A stretch of 64,000 bases of DNA from Sesamum alatum (taxonomy: Eukaryota; Streptophyta; Magnoliopsida; Lamiales; Pedaliaceae), in the NCBI GenBank assembly GCA_034509735.1, contig JACGWO010000011.1, positions 14,231,866 to 14,295,865 on the forward strand. The letters run 5' to 3'. The number at the start of each line of letters is the position of its first letter. Position 1 is the stretch's first letter. Below are positions 32,614 to 43,221 of the stretch, piece by piece. The notes beneath the pieces are model-generated. The model ran no database searches, had not been told where the DNA came from, and saw only the letters and a list, made by a program, of their open reading frames with translations. The translations under genes and the position numbers were made by a program.

Positions 32614-33183
32614 CAGTAAAACCTCTATAAATTTATAATGTCGGACCATGTAATTTTATTAATTTAAAGATGTATTAATTAATAGATAAATTAATAATTT
32701 ATTAATTTAAAGAGGTTTTTTCTGATTCAACGAACCTACATTATTTTTCATGAATAAAACATATACAATGTATTGATTAATTGAACGATGTTCACGAACA
32801 ATTGACTAATTAAATATAACTCTTTCAAAAGGAAGCAGTCGTAGCGGCAACAACTCTTCACAATTTTTATTGTAGTATGAGAACACAACGCTAGCTTTTG
32901 CATACAGTAAAGAAAGTTAGAGATGAAATAAAAATAGATTTAAATTTTAAAAAGAAACAAACAACAATAGAATCATATTTTACTAAGTTGTCCTAGTTAT
33001 ATTTGCAACTTTATAGAATTATTAATTTATAATATTAAAGGGACCATAAATTTATATAAGGGTCTTCCGAAAAATTATTATGTTATTAATTTATCGAAAT
33101 TATAAATTTAGACCTTGAGCCCAAGGCTGGATCGAGAAAAATTATTATTTTAGAAAGTTATTAATTTATAGAGGTTCATGTAT
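32614..33183 (-). mobile_element. Pogo/Emigrant-like element, copy 2, both ends present
   Basis: The left end CAGTAAAACCTCTATAAATT follows a TA dinucleotide. The right end TAATTTATAGAGGTTCATG is its imperfect inverted repeat and is followed by TA, as expected for Tc1/mariner-type TA target duplication. The body matches the reverse complement of 25076-25472. Additional internal ATTAATTTAwAGA repeats thicken both ends. Emigrant/Lemi1 affiliation is from memory of the TIR and should be tested. Confidence 0.6.
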
Positions 33184-33263
33184 AATTAACTAACAACTAC
33201 GATTATTATAAAATAATAAGTACTATTAAAGTAGAAACTATAAAAAGTTGATTTTTTTCGCTA

Positions 33264-33524
33264 CACTATAAATGACCACGACTAAAAAATCATAGTAAAT
33301 CAATACTATTAATTAACCACGATCAAACAAAATCAACGCGAAAGCTGATAATGAAGTTATCAATATTTGTCATGATTTTTGGATATGGCTAAAACATTTG
33401 CCATGTTTTTAGCTGTAGCTACTGTTGTGAACTCACTTGCAGAAAGAACGACTAATGATCGTCGTGTAGCCATAGTTAATTTATGTTCGTCATAATTAAC
33501 TGTAGCAAAAATATTTCTTCTAGT
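33264..33524. mobile_element. CACTA-like MITE, family M, copy 2
   Basis: It begins CACTATAAATGACCACGACT and ends ATATTTCTTCTAG. The interior has CCACGATCAAACAAAATCAA, GTCATGATTTTTGGATATGGC and CGACTAATGATCGTCGTGTAGCC, matching the other family members. Confidence 0.6.
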
Positions 33525-34457
33525 TCTAGACCAACACCAAGTTATCGGTGCTATTCGAGTTCCTGAGCTCATGATTACGAAACTTCAACTTAACTAATTA
33601 AACTAGCCATTACCGGCACGATACGGCATATCCAGACTCTTAATTACTTAGCTCTATTGAAGTCGGCACAGGTCGATGGTCCAACAACTTGACGTGGGTC
33701 GTTTTAATAATTCAGAATTGAGATCTGGGTGCATTATATCCTTTATTTTAGTAAATCTTGATCATTTTTTGATGAAGTATTTTAATTCCGAGTTTTTAAG
33801 TAGAATAGTACTCGTACGTAAAATCCATATACCAAGTAAAATATATATGATTAGCCCTTGTTAACATTTGATAGTGTCGAGAAAATGGGAAAGGCAAGAA
33901 TAGGGAAAAGAAACATTAACAATTACGTATTTCGATCATTTCAATCTTAGATTTACAAATTATTTGATATTAATTTGAAAAATAGTGGAACTGTATTGTT
34001 CGATATTTAGTTTGACATTCTAGTTGATGTAGGCATATCTAATGAAGATTACGATCTTCTTATAGAACAGTTATAATTTTCAGATAAGTTTTGAACATTT
34101 TTTTTGTTTTTTTTATTAATTCAAAAGTTTTTACGACCCGGCATGGTGCATTCTAAACCATTAATGTATGAACCCATCGAAATAATTGGATCATTTTGAT
34201 GTTTGTGGTTTATGTAAATCATACAATTGGGAGAAATTTATAAATAGTCGTCTTCCACGCTGTAGGTAGAACTTTTGCTATCCTAATATTTTTTACCTTC
34301 ATTATCATTTATTCTTACAAATCTACTAACTTAAGCATCACAAGGCTATACCCCAAGCCTTCTAGGTATGATTCTAATGGTGGTGTAATTTGATAGGAAG
34401 TCCACAGCTTGGATAATTGATACGTATATATTTCACTCTTTTAGAGTAGCAATCATT
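33525..34457. other. Spacer without gene
   Basis: Mixed-composition DNA. No domain, splice structure or repeat was recognised. Confidence 0.45.
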
Positions 34458-35324
34458 GGGTAAATTACATTTTTGGTCCCATAAGTGGACCTGTTTTCAA
34501 TTTTAGTTCCACAATGTCTACCATTCGCGAATTACGTCTCATAAGTGGATTTTTTTTTCCAATTTGAGGACTCATTGGGAACTTCCGTTAAGTTAACGGA
34601 AGTTGGATCTCCGTTAAGTGGACCTATTTTGGAGGAAAATTGACCATCCTTCAACCACTTTTGGAGGGAAGTTAACCCACTTCTTCTTGTTCTTATAAGA
34701 ACTCATTTATTTCTTATTTTTTCCATATTTACCAATAAGCAAAACTTAAAACGACTGCAATTTTTTTTATATATAATATATTTCTATTTTCATTTGTACA
34801 AATTAAATTTTTAGGTCGAAAAAAAAAAACAGAAATACAAATACAAAAAGTAGAACAACAATTACTAAAACATAAATTGCATTTATAGAACTTTGATGTT
34901 CAATTACTGGTACCAGAAATTCAGGATTTTTATTTTTTGTATTTGTATTTCTTTTTTTTTTCGACTTCAAAATTTAATTTGTACAAATGGAAATAGAAAG
35001 ATATTATATATAAAGAAATTGCAGTCATTTTAAGTTTTGCTTGTTGGTAAATATGGAAAAAATAAGAAATAAATGACTTCTTATAAGAACAAGAAGAAGT
35101 AAGTTAATTTCGCTTCAAAAGTGGTTGAAAGATGGTCAATTTCCCTCCAAAATCGGTCTACTTAATGGATATCCAACTTCCGTTAACTTCATTAACGAAA
35201 ATCCCCAATGAGTCCTCAAATTGGAAAAAAAATCCATTTATGGGACGTAATTCGCGAATGGTAGACATTGTGGGACTAAAATTGAAAACAGATCCACTTA
35301 TAGGACCAAAAACATAATTTACCC
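34458..35324. mobile_element. 867-bp long-arm palindrome (foldback element)
   Basis: The left half begins GGGTAAATTACATTTTTGGT and the right half ends ACCAAAAACATAATTTACCC. The arms are complementary almost to the centre: GTCTACCATTCGCGAATTACG with CGTAATTCGCGAATGGTAGAC, CTTCTTCTTGTTCTTATAAG with CTTATAAGAACAAGAAGAAG, and GTCGAAAAAAAAAAA with the T run before CGACTT. Arms are about 400 bp around a short loop near 34870-34910. The flanks GCAATCATT and GCCATCATC match at 7 of 9 positions, a possible 9-bp target duplication (Mutator-like). No coding capacity. Confidence 0.85.
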
Positions 35325-35339
35325 GCCATCATCTAAGGC

Positions 35340-36360
35340 CTTGTTTATACTAAGGTGCATAGGGCCGGATATCCGGCTTTATCCATGCGAATGATCCATT
35401 TATAGCCCAAGAAAAATCAATCGGCCCGGTATTGGGCTACATAAAAACCCAGGTTTTAAATCCCACCCACTTGGGTGGGAGTCGTATCCAGATAGCCATG
35501 GCCTGGACTTCTGTATTTTCAAATCCCCACTTTGCCTAGAAATCTCCACCCGAGACCCGTCCCGCTAAGTCCAGAACAAATTTGGGACTCGCCCCACCAT
35601 GGACTATATATTCTGCTTCCCCTCGCCCCGCCCTGCTAAAAAACCTGTCGAGCGGGTCTAATCCGGTGGACCTAGATCTCTATTATTAAAACTAAAGAAA
35701 AAGAAGAGGGAGAAAAGGGAGAGGAAGAGAGGGAAGATAGAGGGCGAGAGGCGTGGAGAAGAGCGGTGATGCAAGCGGTGCGGTAAGGTTGAGTGGTGAA
35801 GGTGAGCAGAGCGGCGAGGTGAATGGTAACGGCAAACGGCGGCTCAAAGAGAAACAGGAGAGAGGGAGAGGGAAAGAAGGGGGAAGAGAGGAAATAGAGG
35901 GGTGCGACTGTGAGAGAGGGAAATAGGAAGGAGAGAGACAATAGAGAAGGAATCGAGAAGATAAGAATTAGGGTAAATTGTGAAGAGAGAATGAAAAATA
36001 AAAGAAAAAAATTATATACATAAAGTAATATATGGGTTTCGGGACGGATCCTCATGGACTTAAGACTCGTCTCGGCCGCTTCATTAAGGATAGGTCCAAA
36101 GCGTATTTTCTCGGGTTCAAATTTAATTACCACCTTTATTGACACCCACAATCCTTGGCTGTCAAAAAATTCAAACAGTAATGATAGTGATAACAAGATG
36201 TTTTGTCTTATTGAATGACAAAAAGATAAAAGCACTTCATAATCTCTTGGCAAATGTGGATATTGGTAAATATCTTTCAGACTGATCCATGTAATTATCC
36301 TATGTAGAGTAAATGTCACACTGATTAAAAAGTCCCCACCAATGCAGTGTCCAAGTCCGA
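35340..36360. repeat. Repeat-like region with GC-rich flanks and a GA-rich core
   Basis: The flanks carry GGGCCGG, CGGCCCGG, GACCCGTCCCGC and CGCCCCGCCC words, and GGGACGG...CTCGTCTCGGCCG on the right, as in hAT-type MITEs. The core at about 35690-35990 is almost pure purine on the plus strand (GAGGGAGAAAAGGGAGAGG and similar). The long minus-strand open frame across it is a by-product of that composition. Confidence 0.4.
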
Positions 36361-36897
36361 TTCTATCCTGTCCTAATTAATTTTATACTAATAGCTGTTA
36401 GTATTTTATTGTAAAAAAGGGGATTGATAGTTGAAGGAATATTAGTTTGATTAGTTTGGGATTTGAAGAACAAGGCTAGTATAGAAGGTAAGGTGATCAA
36501 CAAAAGAAGAATGAGAGCTAAGAGGATTTGGAGAGAAAGCTTAGTAGCTTTGTATTGCCAAATTTTTCTCTACACTTAATCCACATCCTTCAAGCTTATT
36601 TATACTAGTTCATAGAACATTCTTGAAATAGCATTTGTGGTCAAGATTTATAGCGCTTGCTCAATAAGCTTTGAGCATTCTAGAAAATCTAAAAATTTTT
36701 TCCTAACTATTGTTTTCTAAAAGATTTCTTTAAAATATCTAAGGTATTATACTAAACACATTAATTTCTAATAATAACATATAAAAAAATAACTCAAAAT
36801 CAACAAATTAAAAAGTATCTCACAACTAATTATGCATATCATATCCTGCAACTATATCAAAGAATCAACTCTTCTTCGTTAACACCCCAAAACCTAA
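36361..36897. other. CASP-like gene upstream region
   Basis: About 36420-36720 (a GAGAGAAAGCTT...TTGTATTGCC stretch followed by CAAGCTTATTTATACTAG) resembles the R-U5 part of a copia-type LTR read on the plus strand, but no partner LTR or clear termini were found. Otherwise no gene. Confidence 0.3.
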
Positions 36898-36903
36898 TAT
36901 ATA
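36898..36903 (+). promoter_or_regulatory. Candidate TATA box of the CASP-like gene
   Basis: TATATA lies 190 bp upstream of the start codon, with a CT microsatellite at about 36974-36990 in the presumed leader. The assignment is positional only. Confidence 0.35.
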
Positions 36904-37092
36904 GACTTTTACTCTTGACGTGTGTCCTATCATAACCAATCCTTAGTATTCCCTCTTCTGTCTGTCTCGCTCATCTCTCTCTCTCTCTCTAGACATGATC
37001 AATAAATGCTAGAAACTTAAAAGAATATAAAACATGGTTGATAAGGTCGCAGGTTTCCATTGATTTTTCAGTGATCATCAGAATTAGCAGAT

Positions 37093-40000
37093 ATGGATAG
37101 TTCAAGAAGAGAGGTGGTTCTGAGAGTTGTGTCCACGGTTCTCTTAGTACTGACTGCCTGTCTTGTGGGGTTCGATTCTCAGACCAAAGTCATCTTCTAC
37201 ACATACGCCAGAAAAGCAACATTCAGAGACTTGAACGCTTTATAGTACGTCCGTCCATCATTCTTGTTTCTGTCTTGATCATCATCATTTTCTCAAAACT
37301 TTCTCTTTCTTTATATATATATTTACTACTAATCTGGAGGGATTCTCATTCTTGATTTTTTCTGGTGGGATTAGTGTTTTAGTGTGGGTTGATGCTGCTG
37401 CAGCTGCTTATAATTTGATCCAACTATTCAGGAGTTTCAGAAAAGATCTGCCGCCGACGTCTTACAGACATCTGCGCTGGGGAATTTACTTTCTTGACCA
37501 GGTAATTTGCTGGAGCTTTAATCATTCTGATATTGTGAACGAGCGAATTATCTTTTTATAATTAAAAAAAAATTATCTTTTTATTATTTTTAAAAAAAAA
37601 TAGAACAATTTTCCTCTTTATTTCATTTTAAAGGATATTTTGCTATTTTTTTTCTATAAGGGTGTTTTTTACATATCCCATATCTCAGGAGGTTGCTTGC
37701 AAAAATCATAGATTTACTTCAATCTCATATACCTTAAACATGAACCGGCATACGAAATTTCTTGTTATATGCCTCACTACAAAAAAAATTTGATTATTTT
37801 CTACATAAATCATTACGGCTTAAAAACTATAGTAAATCAAAATTATACAAATCGATGCGAAAACTTAAATTATGATCCCAATTAATTGATATTTACTATG
37901 ATTTTATCTAAGATCAAAATATTTCGCACAGTTTTTAGCTGTAAAAAATATTTTGACCTTGCTGGTAGAAACATAGTGACAAAATAACTTTTTTTATCAT
38001 TTAATACATATGATTAATGATAATTTTAATTTTGATATTATCACTTAACATTTTATTTCTAATATTCTCTTTCTATAGTCATGTATAAATTATCTTGAGA
38101 ATTTCGATCTTAATTTTGTGTTGAGACAAAAGGAGAAAAGTCAAATTTTGATCATATTAAATGTATTTAGTTGGGCGGTGATCCCCGCGGGTGGTCTACT
38201 TAAAACCGTTGTAATAATGAATGCTATCCTCTAAAGACAAGTAGGTGTTCGACACTTTACACTTTACACCCCTTAAATTTCAAAATTCTTATTTTACCCC
38301 CTTCAAACTCAAGTTCCTTGTCACTTTGCACCTACATCATTTTTCATGGAAATTTTCACTAAAACCTCATCTTGAGCGGATTTTTTTCTTCAAATTATTT
38401 TCTCAATTTAATGGAAGAATTTTTTTTGTCCTGATCAAGTTTGGCCGAACCAAACCAATCACAGAGCAAGTGTAATACACTTGTTATGTGGTTGATCATT
38501 TTCCTTCAACTGTACACCAATCACATAACAAATATATTGTACTTGCCATTTGATTGATGGAGGTTTGGCCGAGTCGGGTTTGGCCTAGAATTCTCAAAAA
38601 GGAAACGTCATCCTCGTACTCCATAGCGATCCTCAAAGTTTCTTAATATGTCGTGTTTCCTCTTACCATAATAGCCTGCTTGTTTATGTTTTCATTTTCA
38701 GTTTCAGTGAAAAATATATATTATTAATTTTGTATAAATTTTTGTGTGAAATGATAATATATTTAGATTAGTTAATCAAATTGTATTTTATATTGGACTG
38801 TCGTATCAAATCAATATATTTTTAATAAGAATTCGAATTTTCACTTTAATTGATGTTTTAAAAACTGAATTTCATCATTTAAGTACTTCTCTTGCTAGAT
38901 GAATTTCATAATATTAAAAAAATTATATTTGGTAAATATAATATGTGATTTTTAATACAATTAAATTTAGGGTAAATTACAACCATCTCCTCTAAGATTT
39001 AGCATAATTACAAATACCCCATTGTTTAGGAATTACAAATAATCCACTGACTTTAACGTCCATCTAACAAAGAGGCCATTCCGTTAAGTTTCCATCCAAT
39101 TTTTATTGTGAATTGCTCAAAATGCCTTTTGGAATTATAAATTTATATATTTTTTAGAATCTTTTAATTATCAACTAATATTCTTTATGGATTATTTATT
39201 TTACCCATGGGTGGACTAATTTTCTTCTAGTTCCCACCCTAATTATTCAACAAGAGTATAATTATTTTCTATTTGAGGGCGTATTTATAATTTTTCACAC
39301 AGTGAAAGGGTATTCATAATTATACTGAACCTCACGGGGAATAGCTATAATTTATCCTCAAATTTAGTTAGAAATAAAAAAAATATTTAAATAAAGGGTG
39401 GGTTGGGGGGGGGGGGGGGGGGGGGGTTGGCAATAAATGTGTTTTAAAAGGAGATGCATCAAATAGGTTGTCATGAGTCACTATGTGATTGCAATACATA
39501 CCTAAATAACATGTGATTGCAATCCATACGATATACATAAATAAATAGTATAAGCGCATATCACACGCTATATGCAGCTGCAACACATTACTATATGTAC
39601 TTGTAATTAATGTTTTATGTGGAGGTGGCTATTTTGAAATTGACAATTCACTCTTCAATTTCTTTTTTTTTTTTTTGCACCTACGAAAATTATTTAAAAT
39701 CTGTAAATTTTGAATCATGTTTCAAAAATGGCTCTCCCCATGAGATAAAAGATTGACTTTTCATAAGAATATTGAATTATAATATATATATAAGGTAAAT
39801 TACAACGATCTCTTTTGAAGTTTGACATAATTATAAATACATATTTATTATTTGGAAATATCAATACCTCATAATATTTAATAAAATTATGTAATCTTTG
39901 GAAAAAATTTAGAAATATCCACTTTGACTTTGATATTTTTTTTTTCTTTTTGGTTGTTGTTAAAAGTAGTTGATTTTTTTTTTTTTTATGTTGATGAGGT

Positions 40001-41913
40001 AAAATTTTCTTCTTCCCCTTATAGTCTATAAAATAATTTTAGAAAATTTAAAAAATAAGTAAAGTTATTTCATAGAACATAAGAGTATTTTGGTCAGTTC
40101 ACAAGAAATTGATGAAAAGCTAACTGAGACTAATGGAATGGGTAAGTTGTTGGAAGGACGTTAAAAGTATGGGGGTATTTATAACTTTCCACATAACGAA
40201 ATAATATATGTAATTATGTCAAACATTAAAAAAGTTGAGTGTAATTTATTCTATATATATGTGGATGTTCATAAAATAATTCATTCTCTGACATGATATA
40301 ATTTTTCTAAAACTTATCATCCTTCGGACATTGAAATAATTAAATTTTGTTATATATGTATGTATATATATATATATTGGAATGGTATAGAAACTAAAGG
40401 AATCTATTATAAGAATCTTTATAATGAGTTGTTGTAAAATAAAGTAAATAAATAATTAATTGATGAACTTCTCATAATTATCAAATATTCAAGTTTTAGA
40501 AGAAACTTTTCTTCACTTCAATCCAAATTTTCTAATAAGAAATATAGCTTTTCAATTAATTACTATGGTTATTAATAGTTGTTTATGCAAGCGATGTGAA
40601 TACTAATTAATCATGATTGTGCACTAATTATTATCCATTATTTTTGCAAGCGAGGCCAAGAAATTAATTAAACTGAAAACTACGATAAATGTTTTTGTTT
40701 TGTTTGACCATGGTAAAATTGTAGTCGAAATTTAATTTTTTGCATTGGGTTTGTGTGACCAGTAAATATTGGTTTATCATGGTTTTAAGGAAGAATTACA
40801 GTTTTAGTCTTGTAAGTATGGGGAATAGCAATTTAATCTTGTACGAATTCATTTTGGTATTTGTATCCTGTAATTTAAAATTTCAGCAATTTAGGACAAA
40901 AATAGTTGGAATTTGCTAAAGTGGTGGGAAAAGTCACTAACCAACTTAATAGGATGCACTTTTTTCATGCCAGTTTTGTCCTCAATGTGTGAAAATTTTA
41001 AAATTACAAGACAAAATTGTCAAAATGGATTCGTACACAGGATTAAAAATGCCAAAATGAATTCGTATATGATTAAAAAATTACAATTTTCCCTAATTTT
41101 TAAGTCACAATAATTTATAATATAAGAAATAATTCATTTTTTCATAGTGACGTATATAGCACAATAATTTTACATAATACGTCATTTCCACATAAAAGGT
41201 CTATGTACTGTTATCTACACCTTATTATTAGGGGAAAATACCAATTTGTTATCTCTCAATTTTTGGTCTATCAATTTTCTTTTTATTTTAAAATTTATTT
41301 ATTATTTTGTTTTTCCACTTTCCATGTTGAAGTATATATCTATGCCTTCCCCACTTATTATCCCACTCATCTATATTTTTCTTTATATAGATTTTTTTTT
41401 ATCCACTCATTCTCTCTATTATTATACTCAATTCTATTTTGATCATAAATTATTAATATAATAAAAATATTATTATATTTACACACACATCATGTGTACG
41501 TTTTCGACTAATAGTTTGATTACCATTGGGGATTATGTTAAGGTATTGAATCATTGATTCATGGAGTATATTAAATTCTCTCTCTTAGTAAAAAAATCCA
41601 ATAAGAAAATTAAATCCCATTAGTAGAAACATTCCGAATATCATAAGTCTCCGAATTACAGGCAGCAGCGTACGTGGTGTTCGCCGCCAACACTGCGGCG
41701 GTGCAGGCGTCGGTGCTGGCGCTTATCGGCGAGAAAAGTTTCCAGTGGATGAAATTGTGCAACAGATACAGCAGGTTTTGCTTCCAAATTGGTGGGGCTC
41801 TGGCATGTGGCTATATTGCGGCTATTTTAATGATCATCACATCTTCCATCTCAGCCTATGCTCTCTTCAGACTTTACTCACCAAAGCACTTCCTTCTGCT
41901 CAAGGGCAGATGA
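37093..41913 (+). CDS. CASP-like membrane protein (CASPL, DUF588), three exons
   Basis: Exons are 37093-37244, 37375-37501 and 41662-41913, giving 176 aa. Junctions are GT-AG, with a codon split after two bases at the first intron and phase 0 at the second. Four hydrophobic segments lie at about residues 9-26, 51-69, 86-112 and 132-160. R11 in segment 1 and D92 in segment 3 match the charged residues conserved in CASP/MARVEL-related proteins. The sequence DLNALYVLVWVDAAAAAYN and the C-terminal YSPKHFLLLKGR are typical of the CASPL2 branch, probably 2C. CASPs form plasma-membrane scaffolds that place Casparian-strip machinery in the endodermis, while most CASPLs have other or unknown wall-related roles. 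The second intron is 4,160 bp and full of MITEs. The frame is intact. Confidence 0.93.
37775..37978. mobile_element. CACTA-like MITE, family M, in CASPL intron 2
   Basis: It begins CACTACAAAAAAAATTTGAT and ends near ACATAGTG. The phrases AAAACTATAGTAAATCAAAAT and GTTTTTAGCTGTAAAAAATATTTTG agree with the family. Confidence 0.5.
38421..38596. repeat. Palindromic repeat, family P, in CASPL intron 2
   Basis: Same orientation and order as 1463-1638: GATCAAGTTTGGCCGAACC, GTGGTTGATCATTTTCCTTC, CAATCACATAACAA and GGTTTGGCCGAGTCGGG. This copy keeps the most complete inverted ends (GTTTGGCCGAACC and GGTTTGGCCGAG). Confidence 0.55.
38968..39357. repeat. GGGTAAATTACAACCA-family MITE, copy B, in CASPL intron 2
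   Basis: The left end GGGTAAATTACAACCATCTC is mirrored by ATAGCTATAATTTATCC. Inner blocks AGCATAATTACAAATACCCC and GGGTATTCATAATTATACTG are also complementary. AAATTTA flanks both sides, a possible partial target duplication. Confidence 0.65.
39406..39426. repeat. Poly-G tract in CASPL intron 2
   Basis: Twenty-one consecutive Gs on the transcribed-sense strand, preceded by GGGTGGGTT and followed by TTGG. Long G runs are strong candidates for quadruplex formation and are prone to length error in sequencing. Confidence 0.9.
39793..40250. repeat. GGGTAAATTACAACCA-family MITE, copy C, in CASPL intron 2
   Basis: The left end AGGTAAATTACAACGATCTC and GACATAATTATAAATAC is mirrored by GTAATTATGTCAAACATT and GAGTGTAATTTATTC. 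TATATA-rich DNA flanks both sides and could hide the target duplication. Confidence 0.65.
40545..40787. mobile_element. CACTA-like MITE, family M, decayed, in CASPL intron 2
   Basis: Reverse-oriented phrases TTACTATGGTTATTAATAG, GCGAGGCCAAGAAATTAATT, TTTGACCATGGTAAAATTG and TTTATCATGGTTTTAAGG match the family consensus. The ends are not intact. It abuts the next MITE. Confidence 0.45.
40788..41098. repeat. Foldback MITE ('TTTTGGTCCTGTAAGT' family) in CASPL intron 2
   Basis: The left arm GAATTACAGTTTTAGTCTTG and TTGTACGAATTCATTTTGG is mirrored by CCAAAATGAATTCGTATATG and AAAAATTACAATTTTCCC. Related to 23558-23822 and 24691-25075 but more diverged. Confidence 0.6.
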
Positions 41914-41934
41914 TGGTCTGTTTCACGTAGAAAA

Positions 41935-42265
41935 ATTACAATTTACATCGCATAACTTATTTTATTTGTGATTTTAATTTTATTGTTTTATGATTCAATA
42001 AATTTAGTCTCATAAGTCCAAAAATATTATAATTTACGTCCCATCAACATTTTCTGCTAAATTGTATGGATAGACCATCAACTTAAGAAATAAAGTTAAT
42101 GGAGCATGTACTTGGTAGGTGCTCCATCCATTAATAATTTAATAAAAAAACGTTAATGAAATATAAATTGCAACTTTTTTGGATTTATGGAATTAAATTA
42201 TTTGAGTTGTAAAACAATAGAACCAAAATTATAAATAAAATAAATTATAGGAGGTAAATTATAAT
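41935..42265. repeat. Foldback MITE directly downstream of the CASPL stop codon
   Basis: The left arm AAATTACAATTTACATCGCA and AATTTAGTCTCATAAGTCC is mirrored by GAACCAAAATTATAAATAAAATAAATTATAG and GTAAATTATAATTCTTCC, with a centre GGTGCTCCATCCATTAAT. It begins about 20 bp after the stop codon, so the CASPL 3'UTR and poly(A) site may be supplied by it. Confidence 0.55.
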
Positions 42266-42465
42266 TCTTCCGTTTGTCTGCATATGTGACCAAGCTGTAA
42301 TTGTAGTAGTTGTACTATACAATGTTGTTTCATCACTTATGGTTGTGGTTGTTTTGTTGTACTACGTTAAAGTTTGGTTGAAGTTAATTAAATTTGTTGA
42401 GTGGCTGCATGCATTGATTGATTGAAGATAGAGTTTTAGTTGTGATCATTTATGTGCTTTTGATT

Positions 42466-42470
42466 GTGTA
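42466..42470. repeat. Target-site duplication of the Tat element, left copy
   Basis: GTGTA lies immediately before the left LTR, with an identical 5-mer at 52247-52251 after the right LTR. Five bp is the expected size for Ty3/gypsy integrases. Confidence 0.75.
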
Positions 42471-42919
42471 TGGTTCGAGGTCGCAGGTTGTCTCGGGTAT
42501 TTTGGATGAGTTGGGACCTGAGAAAAGAATAGGTCGTTAGGCTTGTTGGGATGTCCCCAGCGAAAATCCTCCGATGCCTAAGTCAACTCGAGATCGAGAT
42601 AGCGGTAATTGAACAGAAAGTATTTAATGCTCTGAGTAGTGTAATAAATAACTTTTCCATAAATGATGTCTGAAAGTGTATTTATAGGGCAAGGGATGTC
42701 CACTTGCTCTGACGCAAGTGTCAACATTAAAGCCAGAGTTGTCAGGTAATCCAACGGCTCACCTCTTCCAAGTTATCAAGATCGGGTCAACTGGGTAGGT
42801 TCGGGTCATTCGACCCGACCCTACGTGTGTAATGCTGATTCTGGCATTTAAAAAGCAATTGCACCCTTTAGGAAGGGTATTTTGTCATTTTAGGCTCGTT
42901 ATTCATAATATCCCTATCA
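42471..42919 (-). repeat. 3' LTR of the Tat-type element (left copy)
   Basis: 449 bp, from TGGTTCGAGG to CCCTATCA on the plus strand, so it keeps TG...CA. It aligns end to end with 51797-52246 in the same orientation, with roughly one difference in ten by eye. The element is transcribed on the minus strand, making this the 3' LTR. Confidence 0.88.
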
Positions 42920-42937
42920 TTACTCCCCCACTTCTCT
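42920..42937 (-). other. Polypurine tract of the Tat element
   Basis: On the minus strand the sequence directly before the 3' LTR reads AGAGAAGTGGGGGAGTAA. A purine run touching the LTR is the primer for plus-strand DNA synthesis. Confidence 0.8.
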
Positions 42938-43057
42938 AGTATAAAGTCATCTACTCTAAGGGAAGTTTAACAATCATCAGATCTGGGCCCTTCGATTTGA
43001 ATTCAAGTTGTTTCATCTGACCGTTCCTTTTCAGTGCGTATCTCCATAGTCTTCTTC

Positions 43058-43065
43058 TATAAATA
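43058..43065 (+). promoter_or_regulatory. TATA box for the antisense gene of the Tat element
   Basis: TATAAATA lies 157 bp upstream of the likely ATG (43222) of the plus-strand gene. It is downstream of, and separate from, the LTR, so this gene probably had its own promoter facing away from the LTR and toward the integrase end. Confidence 0.5.
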
Positions 43066-43221
43066 CAAACTCATTTGGCCCCCCTTTTTACCTTATCCTC
43101 GACCTTGGCTCCGATCTGAGAGGCGTCCTTGGTTCGATCTCCTCACTTCCTCGTCTTCTATTTCGATCTCCAGGTACTTCCGTGCCTTTGAAACTTTTTC
43201 ATTCCAACTTTATTCTGGTTT

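Noticed and set aside
35672..36319. 215-codon hydrophobic/Ser-rich open frame on the minus strand
   Set aside because: It covers a purine-only tract, so the reverse strand is all Phe/Ser/Leu/Pro codons; not a membrane protein.
42461..42470. Alternative left LTR edge at TGATTGTGTA
   Set aside because: It gives no matching 5-bp duplication on the other side, whereas the edge at 42471 gives GTGTA on both sides.
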